Shown: positions 54,392 to 63,125 of the stretch, in pieces
How the letters are laid out: each line of letters starts with the position of its first letter
Numbering within the stretch: the first letter of the stretch is position 1
Source of the DNA: Tolypothrix bouteillei VB521301
GTDB lineage: Bacteria; Cyanobacteriota; Cyanobacteriia; Cyanobacteriales; Nostocaceae
NCBI RefSeq assembly: GCF_000760695.4
Contig: NZ_JHEG04000001.1
Location: 6,392,204 to 6,456,203, forward strand
DNA: 64,000 bases
Direction of reading: 5' to 3'
Translations under genes and position numbers: made by a program
The notes under the pieces: generated by a model
What the model was told of the DNA's origin: nothing
The model's input: the letters and a program-made list of their open reading frames with translations, nothing else
Databases searched by the model: none

Positions 54392-57300
54392 ATGCCTCTC
54401 CCCGATTACATAGACAATAAACAACATAAACTGGAAGACGTTTTGCGAGCGCTCATTTTAGATGAGAGCCAAACAAACCTAGACATTGCTACTGGATTTT
54501 TCCGAATAGAGGCGTGGATACGGCTAGAAGCAGCTTTTAATGCTTTAACTAATTTACGTCTACTGATCGGTCGCGACCCCACAATTCGACCAGCAGAGGG
54601 CGATCGTATTGACTTAACCAGCTATTTTCACCATGACGTACAAAAACAGTTAGAAGTAGAAAAATATAAGCTGAAATATAAACAGCAAATTGACCGTTTA
54701 ATTGCATACCTACAGCAAGATCATATCCATGTCAGACTTTACGGAGCCATTGGTGAAGGAGCGCAGTTTCTACATGCCAAAGCTTATGTTTTTGATAATT
54801 ATAGTATTATTGGCTCCAGTAACTTTACACCTGCCGGCTTGAGTGGCAATACAGAATTAAATGTATTAAATAAAACTTTAGTAATAGCCCAAGACCTTCG
54901 CCAAAATTGGTTTGAAAAATTCTGGGCAGACAAAAGTGTTGATCGTGAATACAAAGACAAACTAATTAATGCTTTAAATGCCTCTAAATTCGGTAGTAAA
55001 GCTTATACACCCTACCAAGTGTTTTTAAAAGCACTTTACGAACTTTTTAAAGAAGACACCTTGCCAGATACAAGCATTCGCACAAGTTTAGAACTAGCTA
55101 GTTTTCAACAAGAAGGTTTTGAACGTGCTGTCAGATTATTGGAGCGCCACCGAGGTTGCATAGTAGCAGATGCAGTTGGCTTAGGCAAAACTTACATTGG
55201 TTTGCGGGTACTTGACCACTATCTGATCAAAGACAAGCGTCCTGGTTATGTACCTCGTGCCTTGATTGTATGCCCTGCCCAATTACGAGATTTAGTGTGG
55301 TTGAAAAAGTTAGATGAATTTGGAATTAAGGCAGATGTAGTTTCTCAGGAAGAAATTAGTCGTAAAACCTTCGACATCCGTCGTTACAACAAGCATGACA
55401 TCATCGTCGTGGATGAGTCTCATAACTTTCGTAATAGTGCAACAAATAGATACATAAATTTACAGAAATTGATTGGTAGTGGCAAGCGAAATAAGCGGGT
55501 ATTATTGCTAACCGCAACACCATTAAACACTAGCATTTATGACCTTTATCATCAAATTTTACTGCTGACACGGAACACAGAAAAATATTATCAAGGATGG
55601 GGAATACCCAATCTCAAAACTTATTTTAAAGAGTTAGCAAAAGGTGAGGCAGAAATTACTGAACTGCTGTTTCAAACAATGGTAAGACGCTCTCGCAAAG
55701 ATGTTATCAAGCGACAGTTAGCAGGGGAAGAAATTTACATTAGTGGTCAAAAAATTAGCTTTCCTAAGCGTCAATTAAAACAATTCACTTATAATTTTGA
55801 GGCTTGTTACCAGGGTCTTTACGCTAGAATTGCCAATCAAATTGATGAATTACATTTAGCTCCATATAACATCAAAGCTTTTAAACAACAAAAAACTAAG
55901 CAAGAAAATGATGACATACTGCGGAATGATGCCCTTATCGCCTTAATGAAGTCACTGTATCTAAAACGGCTAGAAAGTTCTCTAATTGCATTTGAAAGCA
56001 GTATCTGCAAGCAGAAAGATTTTCAAGAGAGATTTTTTACTTTGTTACAACGGGGGAAGCTGCTAGACAGCAAAAATTTTCGCAAGATTCTAGCAGCAGA
56101 GACAGATGAAGAAGATAATATTTCTGTTAATGAGTTAATTGAATCTTTGGATGAAATTGACCTGAATGATTACCAAATTGATGAGTTAAGCAGTCGTATT
56201 CAATCAGATCTTAATATCCTTACCAGTATTCATAATCAACTATTGCAAATTCAAAAAAATGTAAAAATAGGACAAGAATCCGATCTCAAGCTAGTAGAAT
56301 TTAAACAATTGCTAAAGAACGAACTTAAGGCTAAAAAAGTTTTAGTATTTAGCTATTTCAAAGATACTGCCGATTATTTGTACAAACAGTTGATAGCAGA
56401 TGATGAGTGGTTAAAGGAGATGTCAATAGATGATCGTCTACTAACTATTGACAAAATAACTGGCGAAACTGCTGGTAAGCAAAGAGAAGAAAAAGTTAAG
56501 CAATTTGCGCCCAAAGCTAACAACCAAAGTCAGCAAGAACAGCAAAATTCTCAGAAACAGGAAATTGACATTCTTATTTGTACCGACGTTTTATCGGAAG
56601 GCCAAAACTTACAAGATGCAGGTGTTTTAATTAACTATGACTTGCATTGGAACCCAGTAAGAATGATTCAGCGTGCTGGTCGGATTGACCGTTTAGGCAC
56701 TAACTATGAAGAACTATTAATTTATAACTGCTTTCCCGAAGAAGGTTTGGAAGCTTTACTCGGATTGGTGCGGCGATTACAAAGTCGAATTGCTATGATT
56801 AATGAGAAAGTTGGATTAGATGCTAGTGTTTTAGGAGAAATCATTTCAGAGAAATCATTGGAAGAATTATACCGACTTAAGAAAGCAATGAGTGATGCAG
56901 ATAAAGAGGCAATTTTAGAGGAACTAGAACAAGTTGCTGATTTGGCTTCTTTAGAAGAAATGCGTTTACCTCTACTAGAATTTTTCCAACAAGAAGGTGA
57001 GCAAGCAGCTGAAGAAATTCCACTAGGAATTCACAGCACGCGCCATTTTCATATCCCTGAAATGAAAGATGGGGGAATATTTCTGGCATTTCGTGCCAAA
57101 GATAAACACTTCTGGCAATTTTATCCCCGTATTAATGATGTAATTTCCCTTAATCAAGACCTACGAATTAGCGACAAGCGTAAAATCTTTAATTGGCTAA
57201 AATGTAAAGCGGAAGGCTTTCCGCTTCCAGAGAAACTGCTTCCAGTCAAGTTTGACAACTCTATATTTGATATTTTGGAAGGGGCTATATGTAACTTGAT

Positions 57301-57673
57301 GGCTTACTTTAAAAAGCAACAAGCTGGTAGCCAATTAAAACCTAAGCTAAATAAACGTTTACAGCAAATTTATCACGCTTTGACTGAATTGAAACCTTTC
57401 AATGAAGAACCAACATATCAAGAGATGAGGCAGCGAGTATTAAAGGTTATTACCACAGTTAATCTTCGTGTCTATGAGCGTGACATAAAAGCAAATTGGG
57501 AAAGATACCTTGAAAACAAAGACTTACATACACTAGTTTCTGCGCTAGATGAATTGTTTGTCGATCAAGATCAATATCATGAAATTGAGGAAGAAAGAGA
57601 AGTAAATCCATCAGAAATTATTGAGGAAGAAGATATTCAGCTTGTTTGTTACCAGTGGTTTCAAGCAGAATAG
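54392..57673 (+). CDS. PLD-nuclease / SNF2-family helicase fusion
   Basis: 1093 residues. N-terminal phospholipase-D-like domain with one HKD motif, HAKAYVFDNYSIIGSSNFTPAG (His128, Lys130, Asp135), which needs dimerisation for a full site. Then a superfamily 2 SNF2-type helicase: motif I VADAVGLGKTYIG (about 258-270), motif II VVDESHNFR (about 338-346), motif III LLLTATPLN, and motifs V-VI TDVLSEGQNLQDAGVLINYD and RMIQRAGRIDRLG (about 730-768). The last 300 residues are charged and helical. PLD-SNF2 fusions are common in restriction-type defence loci; DNA translocation with nuclease action is expected. ATG 54392; its own promoter lies after the terminator of the giant gene. Confidence 0.94.
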   Translation: MPLPDYIDNKQHKLEDVLRALILDESQTNLDIATGFFRIEAWIRLEAAFNALTNLRLLIGRDPTIRPAEGDRIDLTSYFHHDVQKQLEVEKYKLKYKQQIDRLIAYLQQDHIHVRLYGAIGEGAQFLHAKAYVFDNYSIIGSSNFTPAGLSGNTELNVLNKTLVIAQDLRQNWFEKFWADKSVDREYKDKLINALNASKFGSKAYTPYQVFLKALYELFKEDTLPDTSIRTSLELASFQQEGFERAVRLLERHRGCIVADAVGLGKTYIGLRVLDHYLIKDKRPGYVPRALIVCPAQLRDLVWLKKLDEFGIKADVVSQEEISRKTFDIRRYNKHDIIVVDESHNFRNSATNRYINLQKLIGSGKRNKRVLLLTATPLNTSIYDLYHQILLLTRNTEKYYQGWGIPNLKTYFKELAKGEAEITELLFQTMVRRSRKDVIKRQLAGEEIYISGQKISFPKRQLKQFTYNFEACYQGLYARIANQIDELHLAPYNIKAFKQQKTKQENDDILRNDALIALMKSLYLKRLESSLIAFESSICKQKDFQERFFTLLQRGKLLDSKNFRKILAAETDEEDNISVNELIESLDEIDLNDYQIDELSSRIQSDLNILTSIHNQLLQIQKNVKIGQESDLKLVEFKQLLKNELKAKKVLVFSYFKDTADYLYKQLIADDEWLKEMSIDDRLLTIDKITGETAGKQREEKVKQFAPKANNQSQQEQQNSQKQEIDILICTDVLSEGQNLQDAGVLINYDLHWNPVRMIQRAGRIDRLGTNYEELLIYNCFPEEGLEALLGLVRRLQSRIAMINEKVGLDASVLGEIISEKSLEELYRLKKAMSDADKEAILEELEQVADLASLEEMRLPLLEFFQQEGEQAAEEIPLGIHSTRHFHIPEMKDGGIFLAFRAKDKHFWQFYPRINDVISLNQDLRISDKRKIFNWLKCKAEGFPLPEKLLPVKFDNSIFDILEGAICNLMAYFKKQQAGSQLKPKLNKRLQQIYHALTELKPFNEEPTYQEMRQRVLKVITTVNLRVYERDIKANWERYLENKDLHTLVSALDELFVDQDQYHEIEEEREVNPSEIIEEEDIQLVCYQWFQAE

Positions 57674-57689
57674 CGCTGGCTTCTTAAAT

Positions 57690-57979
57690 TTCTATTGTAT
57701 GCAAGAGGTTCCCCAGAAAGATATTCGACTCGAAAGCAGAAACACAAACAGAATCAACCGAAAAAAGAGCCAATACCATGGAGATATGTCGGTTATGGCA
57801 GAGAATCTCAGCCCCCCAGACTCTCTGGAGAATACCAACCCCCCAGAATATCTGAAAAAGCAGGCTTGATTGTAGAACAACTTAGCGAACAAAATAGCGA
57901 GCCAAGACGTTTTCTCATTGAAGAGGCGGTTTTGTTGCTCGCAGAAAAATTCCAGCAAGTACTTTTTGCAGTGGCTTAG
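57690..57979 (+). pseudogene. Decayed 3' copy of the 223-aa tandem gene
   Basis: Directly after the helicase stop lies the last third of a fourth copy. It runs as CMQEVPQKDIRLESRN in one frame, matching CTQEVSKQDLQIETKK of the intact copies, then after a frameshift as QPKKEPIPWRYVGYGRESQ ... AGLIVEQLSEQNSEPRRF to FAVA-stop at 57979. An internal duplication produces two QPPR segments (PPRLSGEYQPPRISEK). The first two-thirds of the gene are missing, apparently replaced where the helicase gene ends. Confidence 0.88.
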
Positions 57980-58377
57980 CTGTGTTCAAAAAATTCAGAA
58001 TCAACGCTCAAGCCTGTTTCCCTTAATTACCAAGAATCAAGCTTTTGGGCTTTTATTCCTTACTTAGAAATGAGAGCGAAACTGCTCACAAAAACAATTT
58101 GTAGCGTTGCGATCGCTCGAACGCGCAAGCCGTACTCGGCTTATCGCTTTTTACAATAGATGATTTTATGTCGAGAAAATCTCCCTTGTTTTCGCGCTCA
58201 TGTTGAGTATGCGGAGTGATTCTTTTTTCTCTGGAAATTCTAAAATCCTACAGAAAATTTTACAAGAAAAATTTCCGGATTATTGTATGATGAGTGAAAG
58301 AGGAAGCGCTTATGTTGACTGCAAGAGCACTTCCTCAAAAAAATAAATTTAATAATTAATTCTGGAGTGATCTTAGC
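57980..58377 (+). promoter_or_regulatory. Repeated control region of tandem copy 1
   Basis: 398 bp, also present before copies 2 and 3. Parts in order: a terminator-like hairpin CCAAGA-N7-TTTTGG followed by GCTTTTATT (58030-58055); a second one AAGCCG-TACT-CGGCTT before TATCGCTTTTT (58127-58155); an AT-rich stretch with TTGTATGATG (about 58283-58292), a -10-like TATGAT; a conserved hairpin GAGGAAGCGCTT/GAGCACTTCCTC (58300-58336); and CTGGAG about 10 bases before the ATG. Confidence 0.75.
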
Positions 58378-59049
58378 ATGATTAAAGCACCGGAAACAGC
58401 TCCTGCTGTGAATTTTTCTGAAACAATTGCTGGGGAAGTTCAATATCTCATCCGCAGACTCGCTAAGCCGGGTAAAGACTTGATAAAAGAAGTCATAAGC
58501 GAGATTACCTACACAAATCCCTCCTTATTACTAGGAGCAGCCAAAATTGGGCAATTATTGCTTTTCCTCAAAGATCGACTCAAGCCCAAACAATACGAAC
58601 ACGCCCTAGCCAACTCTTTGGGATGGATATCAGGTATTGCCAACCAGTTATTGAAACTAGCCCCCATACTTGGAAGTTTCACCACAAAACAACTCGAGCA
58701 AATCAATCGCCACCTCTCGCCGTCAGCACTCTACAAATTAGCTACGGGTCGGACACCAGTTGAAGTTATCAAATCCGTACTGGAAAAAGCTTGCACCCAA
58801 GAGGTTTCCAAACAAGATCTTCAAATCGAAACCAAGAAACACAAAGACAATCAACCGAAACAAGAGCCAACGCCATGGAGATATGTCGGTCATGGCAGAG
58901 AATATCAGCCACCCAGAATTTCTGAAAAAGCAGGCTTGATTGTAGAACAACTGAGCGAACACAATAGCGAGCCACGACGTTTTCTCATCGAAGAGGCGGT
59001 TTTGTTGCTCGCAGAGAAATTCCAGCAAGTACTTTTTGCAGTGGCTTAG
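58378..59049 (+). CDS. Tandem 223-aa protein, copy 1, unknown function
   Basis: 223 residues starting MIKAPETAPAVNFSETIAGE. About 10-140 is helical with several hydrophobic helices (NPSLLLGAAKIGQLLLFLKD; NSLGWISGIANQLLKLAPILG), perhaps a four- to six-helix bundle; TTKQLEQINRHLSPSALYKLATGRTPVEVIKSV is a plausible DNA-binding or death-fold-like part. A charged linker (about 143-162, ETKKHKDNQPKQEP) leads to PWRYVGHGREYQPPRISEKAG and a C-terminal helix RRFLIEEAVLLLAEKFQQVLF. No family recognised. Two further copies follow at 1070- and 1170-bp spacing. Preceded by its own hairpin and promoter-like region. Confidence 0.88.
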   Translation: MIKAPETAPAVNFSETIAGEVQYLIRRLAKPGKDLIKEVISEITYTNPSLLLGAAKIGQLLLFLKDRLKPKQYEHALANSLGWISGIANQLLKLAPILGSFTTKQLEQINRHLSPSALYKLATGRTPVEVIKSVLEKACTQEVSKQDLQIETKKHKDNQPKQEPTPWRYVGHGREYQPPRISEKAGLIVEQLSEHNSEPRRFLIEEAVLLLAEKFQQVLFAVA

Positions 59050-59447
59050 CTCTGTTCAAAAAATTCAGAATCAGCGCTCAAGCCTGTTTCCCTTAATTGC
59101 CAAGAAACAAGCTCTTGGGTTTTTATTCGTTACTTAGAAATGAGAGCGAAACTGCTCGCAAAAACAATTTGCAGCGTTGCGATCGCTCGAACGCGCAAGC
59201 CGTACTCGGCTTATCGCTTTTTACAATAGATGATTTATGTCGAGAAAATCTCCCTTGTTTTCGCGCTCATGTTGAGTATGCGGAGCGATTCTTTTTTCTC
59301 TGGAAATTCTAAAATTCTATAGAAAATTTTACAAGAAAAATTTCCGGATTATTGTATGATGAGCGAAAGAGGAAGCGCTCGTGTTGACAGCAAGAGCACT
59401 TCCTCGAAAAAATAAACTAATAAACATAATTCTGGAGTGATCTTAGC
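59050..59447 (+). promoter_or_regulatory. Repeated control region of tandem copy 2
   Basis: 398 bp, nearly identical to the region before copy 1. The terminator hairpin CCAAGA-N7-TCTTGG with GTTTTTATT (59100-59126) ends copy 1. The hairpin GAGGAAGCGCTC/GAGCACTTCCTC is at 59369-59405; here its loop contains a perfect TTGACA, but no matching -10 at normal spacing. CTGGAG precedes the ATG. Confidence 0.75.
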
Positions 59448-60119
59448 ATGATTAAAGCACCGGAAACAGCTCCTGCTGTGAATTTTTCTGAAACAATTGC
59501 CGGGGAAGTTCAATATCTCATCCGCAGACTCGCTAAGCCGGGTAAAGACTTGATAAAAGAAGTCATCAGCGAGATTACCTACACAAATCCTTCCTTATTA
59601 CTAGGAGCCGCCAAAATTGGGCAATTATTGCTTTTCCTCAAAGAGCAACTCAAGCCCAAACAATACGAACACGCCCTAGCCAACTCTTTGGGATGGATAT
59701 CAGGTATTGCCAACCAGTTGTTAAAACTAGCCCCCATACTTGGAAGTTTCACCACAAAACAACTCGAGCAAATCAATCGCCACCTCTCCCCATCCGCACT
59801 TTACAAATTAGCCACGGGTCGGACACCAGTTGAAGTTATCAAATCCGTACTGGAAAAAGCTTGCACCCAAGAGGTTTCCAAACAAGATCTTCAAATCGAA
59901 ACCAAGAAACACAAAGACAATCAACCGAAAAAAGAGCCAACGCCATGGAGATATGTCGGTCATGGCAGAGAATATCAACCCCCCAGAATTTCTGAAAAAG
60001 CAGGCGCGATCGTAGAACAACTGAGCGAACACAATAGCGAGCCACGACGTTTTGTCATCGAAGAGGCGGTTTTGTTGCTCGCAGAAAAATTCCAGCAAGT
60101 ACTTTTTGCGGTGGCTTAG
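59448..60119 (+). CDS. Tandem 223-aa protein, copy 2, unknown function
   Basis: 223 residues, differing from copy 1 at about five positions: D66E and R67Q (LKEQLKPKQ), Q162K, L187A (KAGAIVEQL) and L203V. Same start context and same upstream hairpin. Changes are conservative and the frame is intact, so the protein is probably under selection and functional. Part of the tandem array between the helicase and the methyltransferase genes. Confidence 0.88.
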   Translation: MIKAPETAPAVNFSETIAGEVQYLIRRLAKPGKDLIKEVISEITYTNPSLLLGAAKIGQLLLFLKEQLKPKQYEHALANSLGWISGIANQLLKLAPILGSFTTKQLEQINRHLSPSALYKLATGRTPVEVIKSVLEKACTQEVSKQDLQIETKKHKDNQPKKEPTPWRYVGHGREYQPPRISEKAGAIVEQLSEHNSEPRRFVIEEAVLLLAEKFQQVLFAVA

Positions 60120-60617
60120 CTCTGTTCCAAAAATGCAGAATCAACGCTCAAGCCTGTTTCTTTGAATTGCCAAGAATCAAGCTCTTGGGCTTTTATCCAA
60201 ACGCCGTAATACCTCATTCAACGGGTGCGATGGGGATGTAAGGCGGCAATTGACGAATGCATCTTCGACCAATTTTTATCATAGGTAAAAGAGGGAGAAG
60301 ATGTATGAGGCATGAGCTATCTCTGAGAATGCTTAACTTGCAGCGTTGCGATCGCTCAACAGCGCAAGCCGTACTCGGCTTATCGCTTTTTACAATAGAT
60401 GATTTTATGTCGAGAAAATCTCCCTTGTTTTCGCGCTCATGTTGAGCATGAGGAGCGATTCTTTTTTCTCTGGAAACTCTAAAATTCTACAGAAAATTTT
60501 ACAAGAAAAATTTCCGGATTATTGTATGATGAGTGAAAGAGGAAGCGCTCATGTTGACTGCAAGAGCACTTCCTCAGAAAAATCAATTTATTTAAATTAT
60601 TCTGGAGTGATCTTAGC
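60120..60617 (+). promoter_or_regulatory. Repeated control region of tandem copy 3, with replaced segment
   Basis: 498 bp. Terminator hairpin CCAAGA-N7-TCTTGG plus GCTTTTAT at 60170-60196 ends copy 2. From about 60197 to 60335 the sequence (with CGCCGTAATACC, GGTGCGATGGGGATGTAAGG, TGCATCTTCGACC) is unrelated to the other two spacers; homology resumes at GCAGCGTTGCGATCGCTC. Hairpin GAGGAAGCGCTC/GAGCACTTCCTC at 60539-60575, TATGAT just upstream. Confidence 0.72.
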
Positions 60618-61289
60618 ATGATTAAAGCACCGGAAACAGCTCCCGCTGGGAATTTTTCTGAAACAATTGCAGGGGAAGTTCAATACCTCATTCGCAGACT
60701 CGCTAAGCCGGGTAAAGACTTGATAAAAGAAGTCATCAGCGAGATAACCTACACAAATCCTTCCTTATTACTAGGAGCCGCCAAAATTGGGCAATTGTTG
60801 CTTTTCCTCAAAGATCAACTCAAGCCCAAACAGTATGAACAAGCCCTAGCCAACTCTTTGGGATGGATATCAGGTATTGCCAACCAGTTGTTAAAACTAG
60901 CCCCCATACTTGGGAACTTCACCACAAAACAACTCGAGCAAATCAATCGCCACCTCTCTCCGTCAGCACTTTACAAATTAGCCACGGGTCGGACGCCAAT
61001 AGAGGTTATCAAGTCAGTATTGGAAAAAGCTTGTACCCAAGAGGTTTCCAAACAAGATATTCAAATCGAAACCAAGAAACACAAAGACAATCAACCAAAA
61101 AAAGAGCCAACGCCATGGAGATATGTCGGTCATGGCAGAGAATATCAGCCACCCAGAATTTCTGAAAAAGCAGGCGCGATCGTAGAACAACTGAGCGAAC
61201 ACAATAGCGAGCCACGACGTTTTGTCATTGAAGAGGCGGTTTTGTTGCTCGCAGAGAAATTCCAGCAATCACTTCTTGTAGTGGCTTGA
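60618..61289 (+). CDS. Tandem 223-aa protein, copy 3, unknown function
   Basis: 223 residues with about nine differences from copy 2: V11G, E66D, H75Q, S100N, V128I, L148I, and a changed end FQQSLLVVA. The most diverged copy, yet intact. Its downstream region lacks the terminator found after copies 1 and 2; instead the methyltransferase gene starts 47 bp later, so readthrough into the methyltransferase is possible (inference). Confidence 0.88.
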   Translation: MIKAPETAPAGNFSETIAGEVQYLIRRLAKPGKDLIKEVISEITYTNPSLLLGAAKIGQLLLFLKDQLKPKQYEQALANSLGWISGIANQLLKLAPILGNFTTKQLEQINRHLSPSALYKLATGRTPIEVIKSVLEKACTQEVSKQDIQIETKKHKDNQPKKEPTPWRYVGHGREYQPPRISEKAGAIVEQLSEHNSEPRRFVIEEAVLLLAEKFQQSLLVVA

Positions 61290-61336
61290 TATTGATTAGA
61301 ATTGAGTGACAGCCTGAGTAAAAGAAAAAACCATCA

Positions 61337-62317
61337 ATGTCTTCTGTTTGCCTCATATCTCCTTTGACTGCTACTAATCAAAACTTAATAGAGGCATATC
61401 AAAGCGATTATGGCATTCTCTACCAAGGCGATTGTCTCAAGTTTCTCAATGCTCTTCCCGATACGTGTGTCGATCTAGCATTTGCCGATCCGCCTTTCAA
61501 CCTAGGTAAGGATTACGGCAAAGGTGTGAACGACCAAATGAAATCCGAGGAATACCTTGAATGGTCAAAACAGTGGCTGAGTGAAAGCATTCGTGTTTTA
61601 AAACCTGGAGGCAGTTTATTTATTTTCAACTTGCCTAAATGGTGTATCGAGTATGGTGCATACCTCAACCAAAAAGGTATGCTTTTTCGCCATTGGATTG
61701 CATGCAGGATGCCAAAAGCTTTTCCTCGTGGCAAGCGAATGTCCCCGGCTCATTATGGATTGCTTTACTATACGAAAGGAGAACCCACTGTTTTCAATAA
61801 AGTATATACACCCATTCAAGTTTGCCGACATTGTGGAGGAGAAATTCGCGATTACGGCGGACATCGTAAAAAGCTAAATCCTCAAGGCATCAATTTGATG
61901 GATATTTGGGATACTCCTGAAGATGTCTGGGAAGATGCATCGGGCGATCGCACTGAAGAAACTTTTTGGACAGAGCTTGAGGAAATGTGGAGCGACATTC
62001 CACCAGTACGACACCGCCAATATAAAACAAGAGGTGCTAATGAATTAGCTCCGATTATGCTAGAACGTATCATTGCCATGGCATCAAACCCAGGACAAAT
62101 AGTTATCGACCCCTTTGGCGGTTCTGGAACTACATTTTATGCCGCAGAGAAGTTGCATCGGTATTGGCTTGGTACAGAAATTGGTGATGTTGAGCCAGCA
62201 GTTAAGCGACTAAAAGATTTAGCGCTTGGGAAAGTAGAAGAATGGGAATCAGCTAGGGGCAAGAAAAAAGCGAAAATTTTGCACAATGATTCAAAACAAC
62301 TAGATTTATTTTCTTAA
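61337..62317 (+). CDS. DNA methyltransferase of a type II R-M system
   Basis: 326 residues. Amino-methyltransferase of the beta order: catalytic motif IV VDLAFADPPFNLGKDYG (DPPF about 51-54) precedes the target-recognition part and the SAM motif I region VIDPFGGSGTTFYAAEKLHRYWLGTEIG (about 257-284). It modifies cytosine-N4 or adenine-N6; the partner enzyme suggests N4-cytosine (M.BamHI type), but this is inference. A zinc-ribbon-like CRHCGGEIRD (about 163-172) lies in the recognition part. Convergent with the endonuclease gene, 29 bp between stops. It protects host DNA from that endonuclease. Confidence 0.93.
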   Translation: MSSVCLISPLTATNQNLIEAYQSDYGILYQGDCLKFLNALPDTCVDLAFADPPFNLGKDYGKGVNDQMKSEEYLEWSKQWLSESIRVLKPGGSLFIFNLPKWCIEYGAYLNQKGMLFRHWIACRMPKAFPRGKRMSPAHYGLLYYTKGEPTVFNKVYTPIQVCRHCGGEIRDYGGHRKKLNPQGINLMDIWDTPEDVWEDASGDRTEETFWTELEEMWSDIPPVRHRQYKTRGANELAPIMLERIIAMASNPGQIVIDPFGGSGTTFYAAEKLHRYWLGTEIGDVEPAVKRLKDLALGKVEEWESARGKKKAKILHNDSKQLDLFS

Positions 62318-62346
62318 AAATCAGACGATAAGTTTTCAGTGATGCT

Positions 62347-62940
62347 CTAGATTAAAGCACGACCATCTGTTCCTTTTGTGATTCTTGCTACGTTGCTGTC
62401 TTGAGCATCATGTTCAACTACAAAGATAGCAAGGAATCCTTCATTAATGTTCACCGATCGCCATACATCAAAGTAAGGTTCTAATTCCTCATAATTTCCT
62501 ACTCTATCAGTAAGATAAGGGTAAAGTTTCCTACTAGGAAGCACTAAAGCCGAACCTAAAAACACACCCCGCAAAAGACCAAGAACTAGTTTATTGACTG
62601 CACGGTGACTTGATGAAATATTGCCAGTTTCCCATTCAAGAGCAAAAAGATGTCCGTTTAAAGCTTTTGTTGCATCAACTCGTCCAGGTGATTTAGTTGC
62701 ATAGGTTATTTTTGTTTCCAGTTGCCAACCAAAAGTTTCCTTAAGAAAAGCCATACAAGCATTTTTGATAGGCTTGACTCCATTCCCGTGGGGTGTTGGA
62801 TTGATTGTGAAGTTTGAGGTGCCAGGAGGCCAAACTATTAACTGAATAGCACTGCGAATTTCGTTTTGAATAGTCACCCACTGTTGAGACTTTTCAAAAC
62901 TACCACGACTCATTAAGGATACTTCTTGTACAATCTTCAT
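62347..62940 (-). CDS. BamHI-like type II restriction endonuclease
   Basis: 197 residues (BamHI itself has 213). Alignment by eye with BamHI is convincing along the whole length: IVWPPGTSNFTINPTPHGNGVKPIK against IWPATSKTFTINN...NGVVPIK; LEWETGNISSSHRAVNKLVLGL against MEFETGNISSAHRSMNKLLLGL; LYPYLTDRVGNYEELEPYFDV against LAYYLTDRVTNFEELEPYFEL; DSNVARITKGTDG against NSNVPLIPKGSDG. The metal site is preserved: Asp89, Glu102, Glu104 (BamHI D94, E111, E113) and Glu75 (E77). Expected to cut GGATCC or a close site (inference). ATG at 62940; a second ATG at 62913 is possible. Confidence 0.95.
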   Translation of the reverse strand: MKIVQEVSLMSRGSFEKSQQWVTIQNEIRSAIQLIVWPPGTSNFTINPTPHGNGVKPIKNACMAFLKETFGWQLETKITYATKSPGRVDATKALNGHLFALEWETGNISSSHRAVNKLVLGLLRGVFLGSALVLPSRKLYPYLTDRVGNYEELEPYFDVWRSVNINEGFLAIFVVEHDAQDSNVARITKGTDGRALI

Positions 62941-62994
62941 AGTTTGGGAGCATTCGCTTTTGGATTCTAATTTGCTAGGGTAGATTTACAGTAT

Positions 62995-63024
62995 TTGAAA
63001 TTGGCACTCCCCACAGCTTATAAT
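62995..63024 (+). promoter_or_regulatory. Sigma-70 type promoter
   Basis: TTGAAA (62995-63000), 18 bases, and a perfect TATAAT (63019-63024) point to the small gene at 63126, leaving about 95 bases of untranslated leader. Confidence 0.65.
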
Positions 63025-63125
63025 AAGTGCTTGGACAATCCAAGAGCATTCCTTCCTTCGCTACAGCCCGGTTGTCTTATCGAAATTGTTCCTAATTGAT
63101 AACTAATAATACTGAGGTAACTACG

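Noticed and set aside
58300..58336. Hairpin as a rho-independent terminator
   Set aside because: On the + strand it is followed by A-rich, not T-rich, sequence, and it lies close to the next start codon.
58738..61268. Antisense ORFs of 65-100 codons repeated across the tandem array
   Set aside because: They recur only because the 223-aa genes recur; third-position pattern and start signals support the + strand genes.
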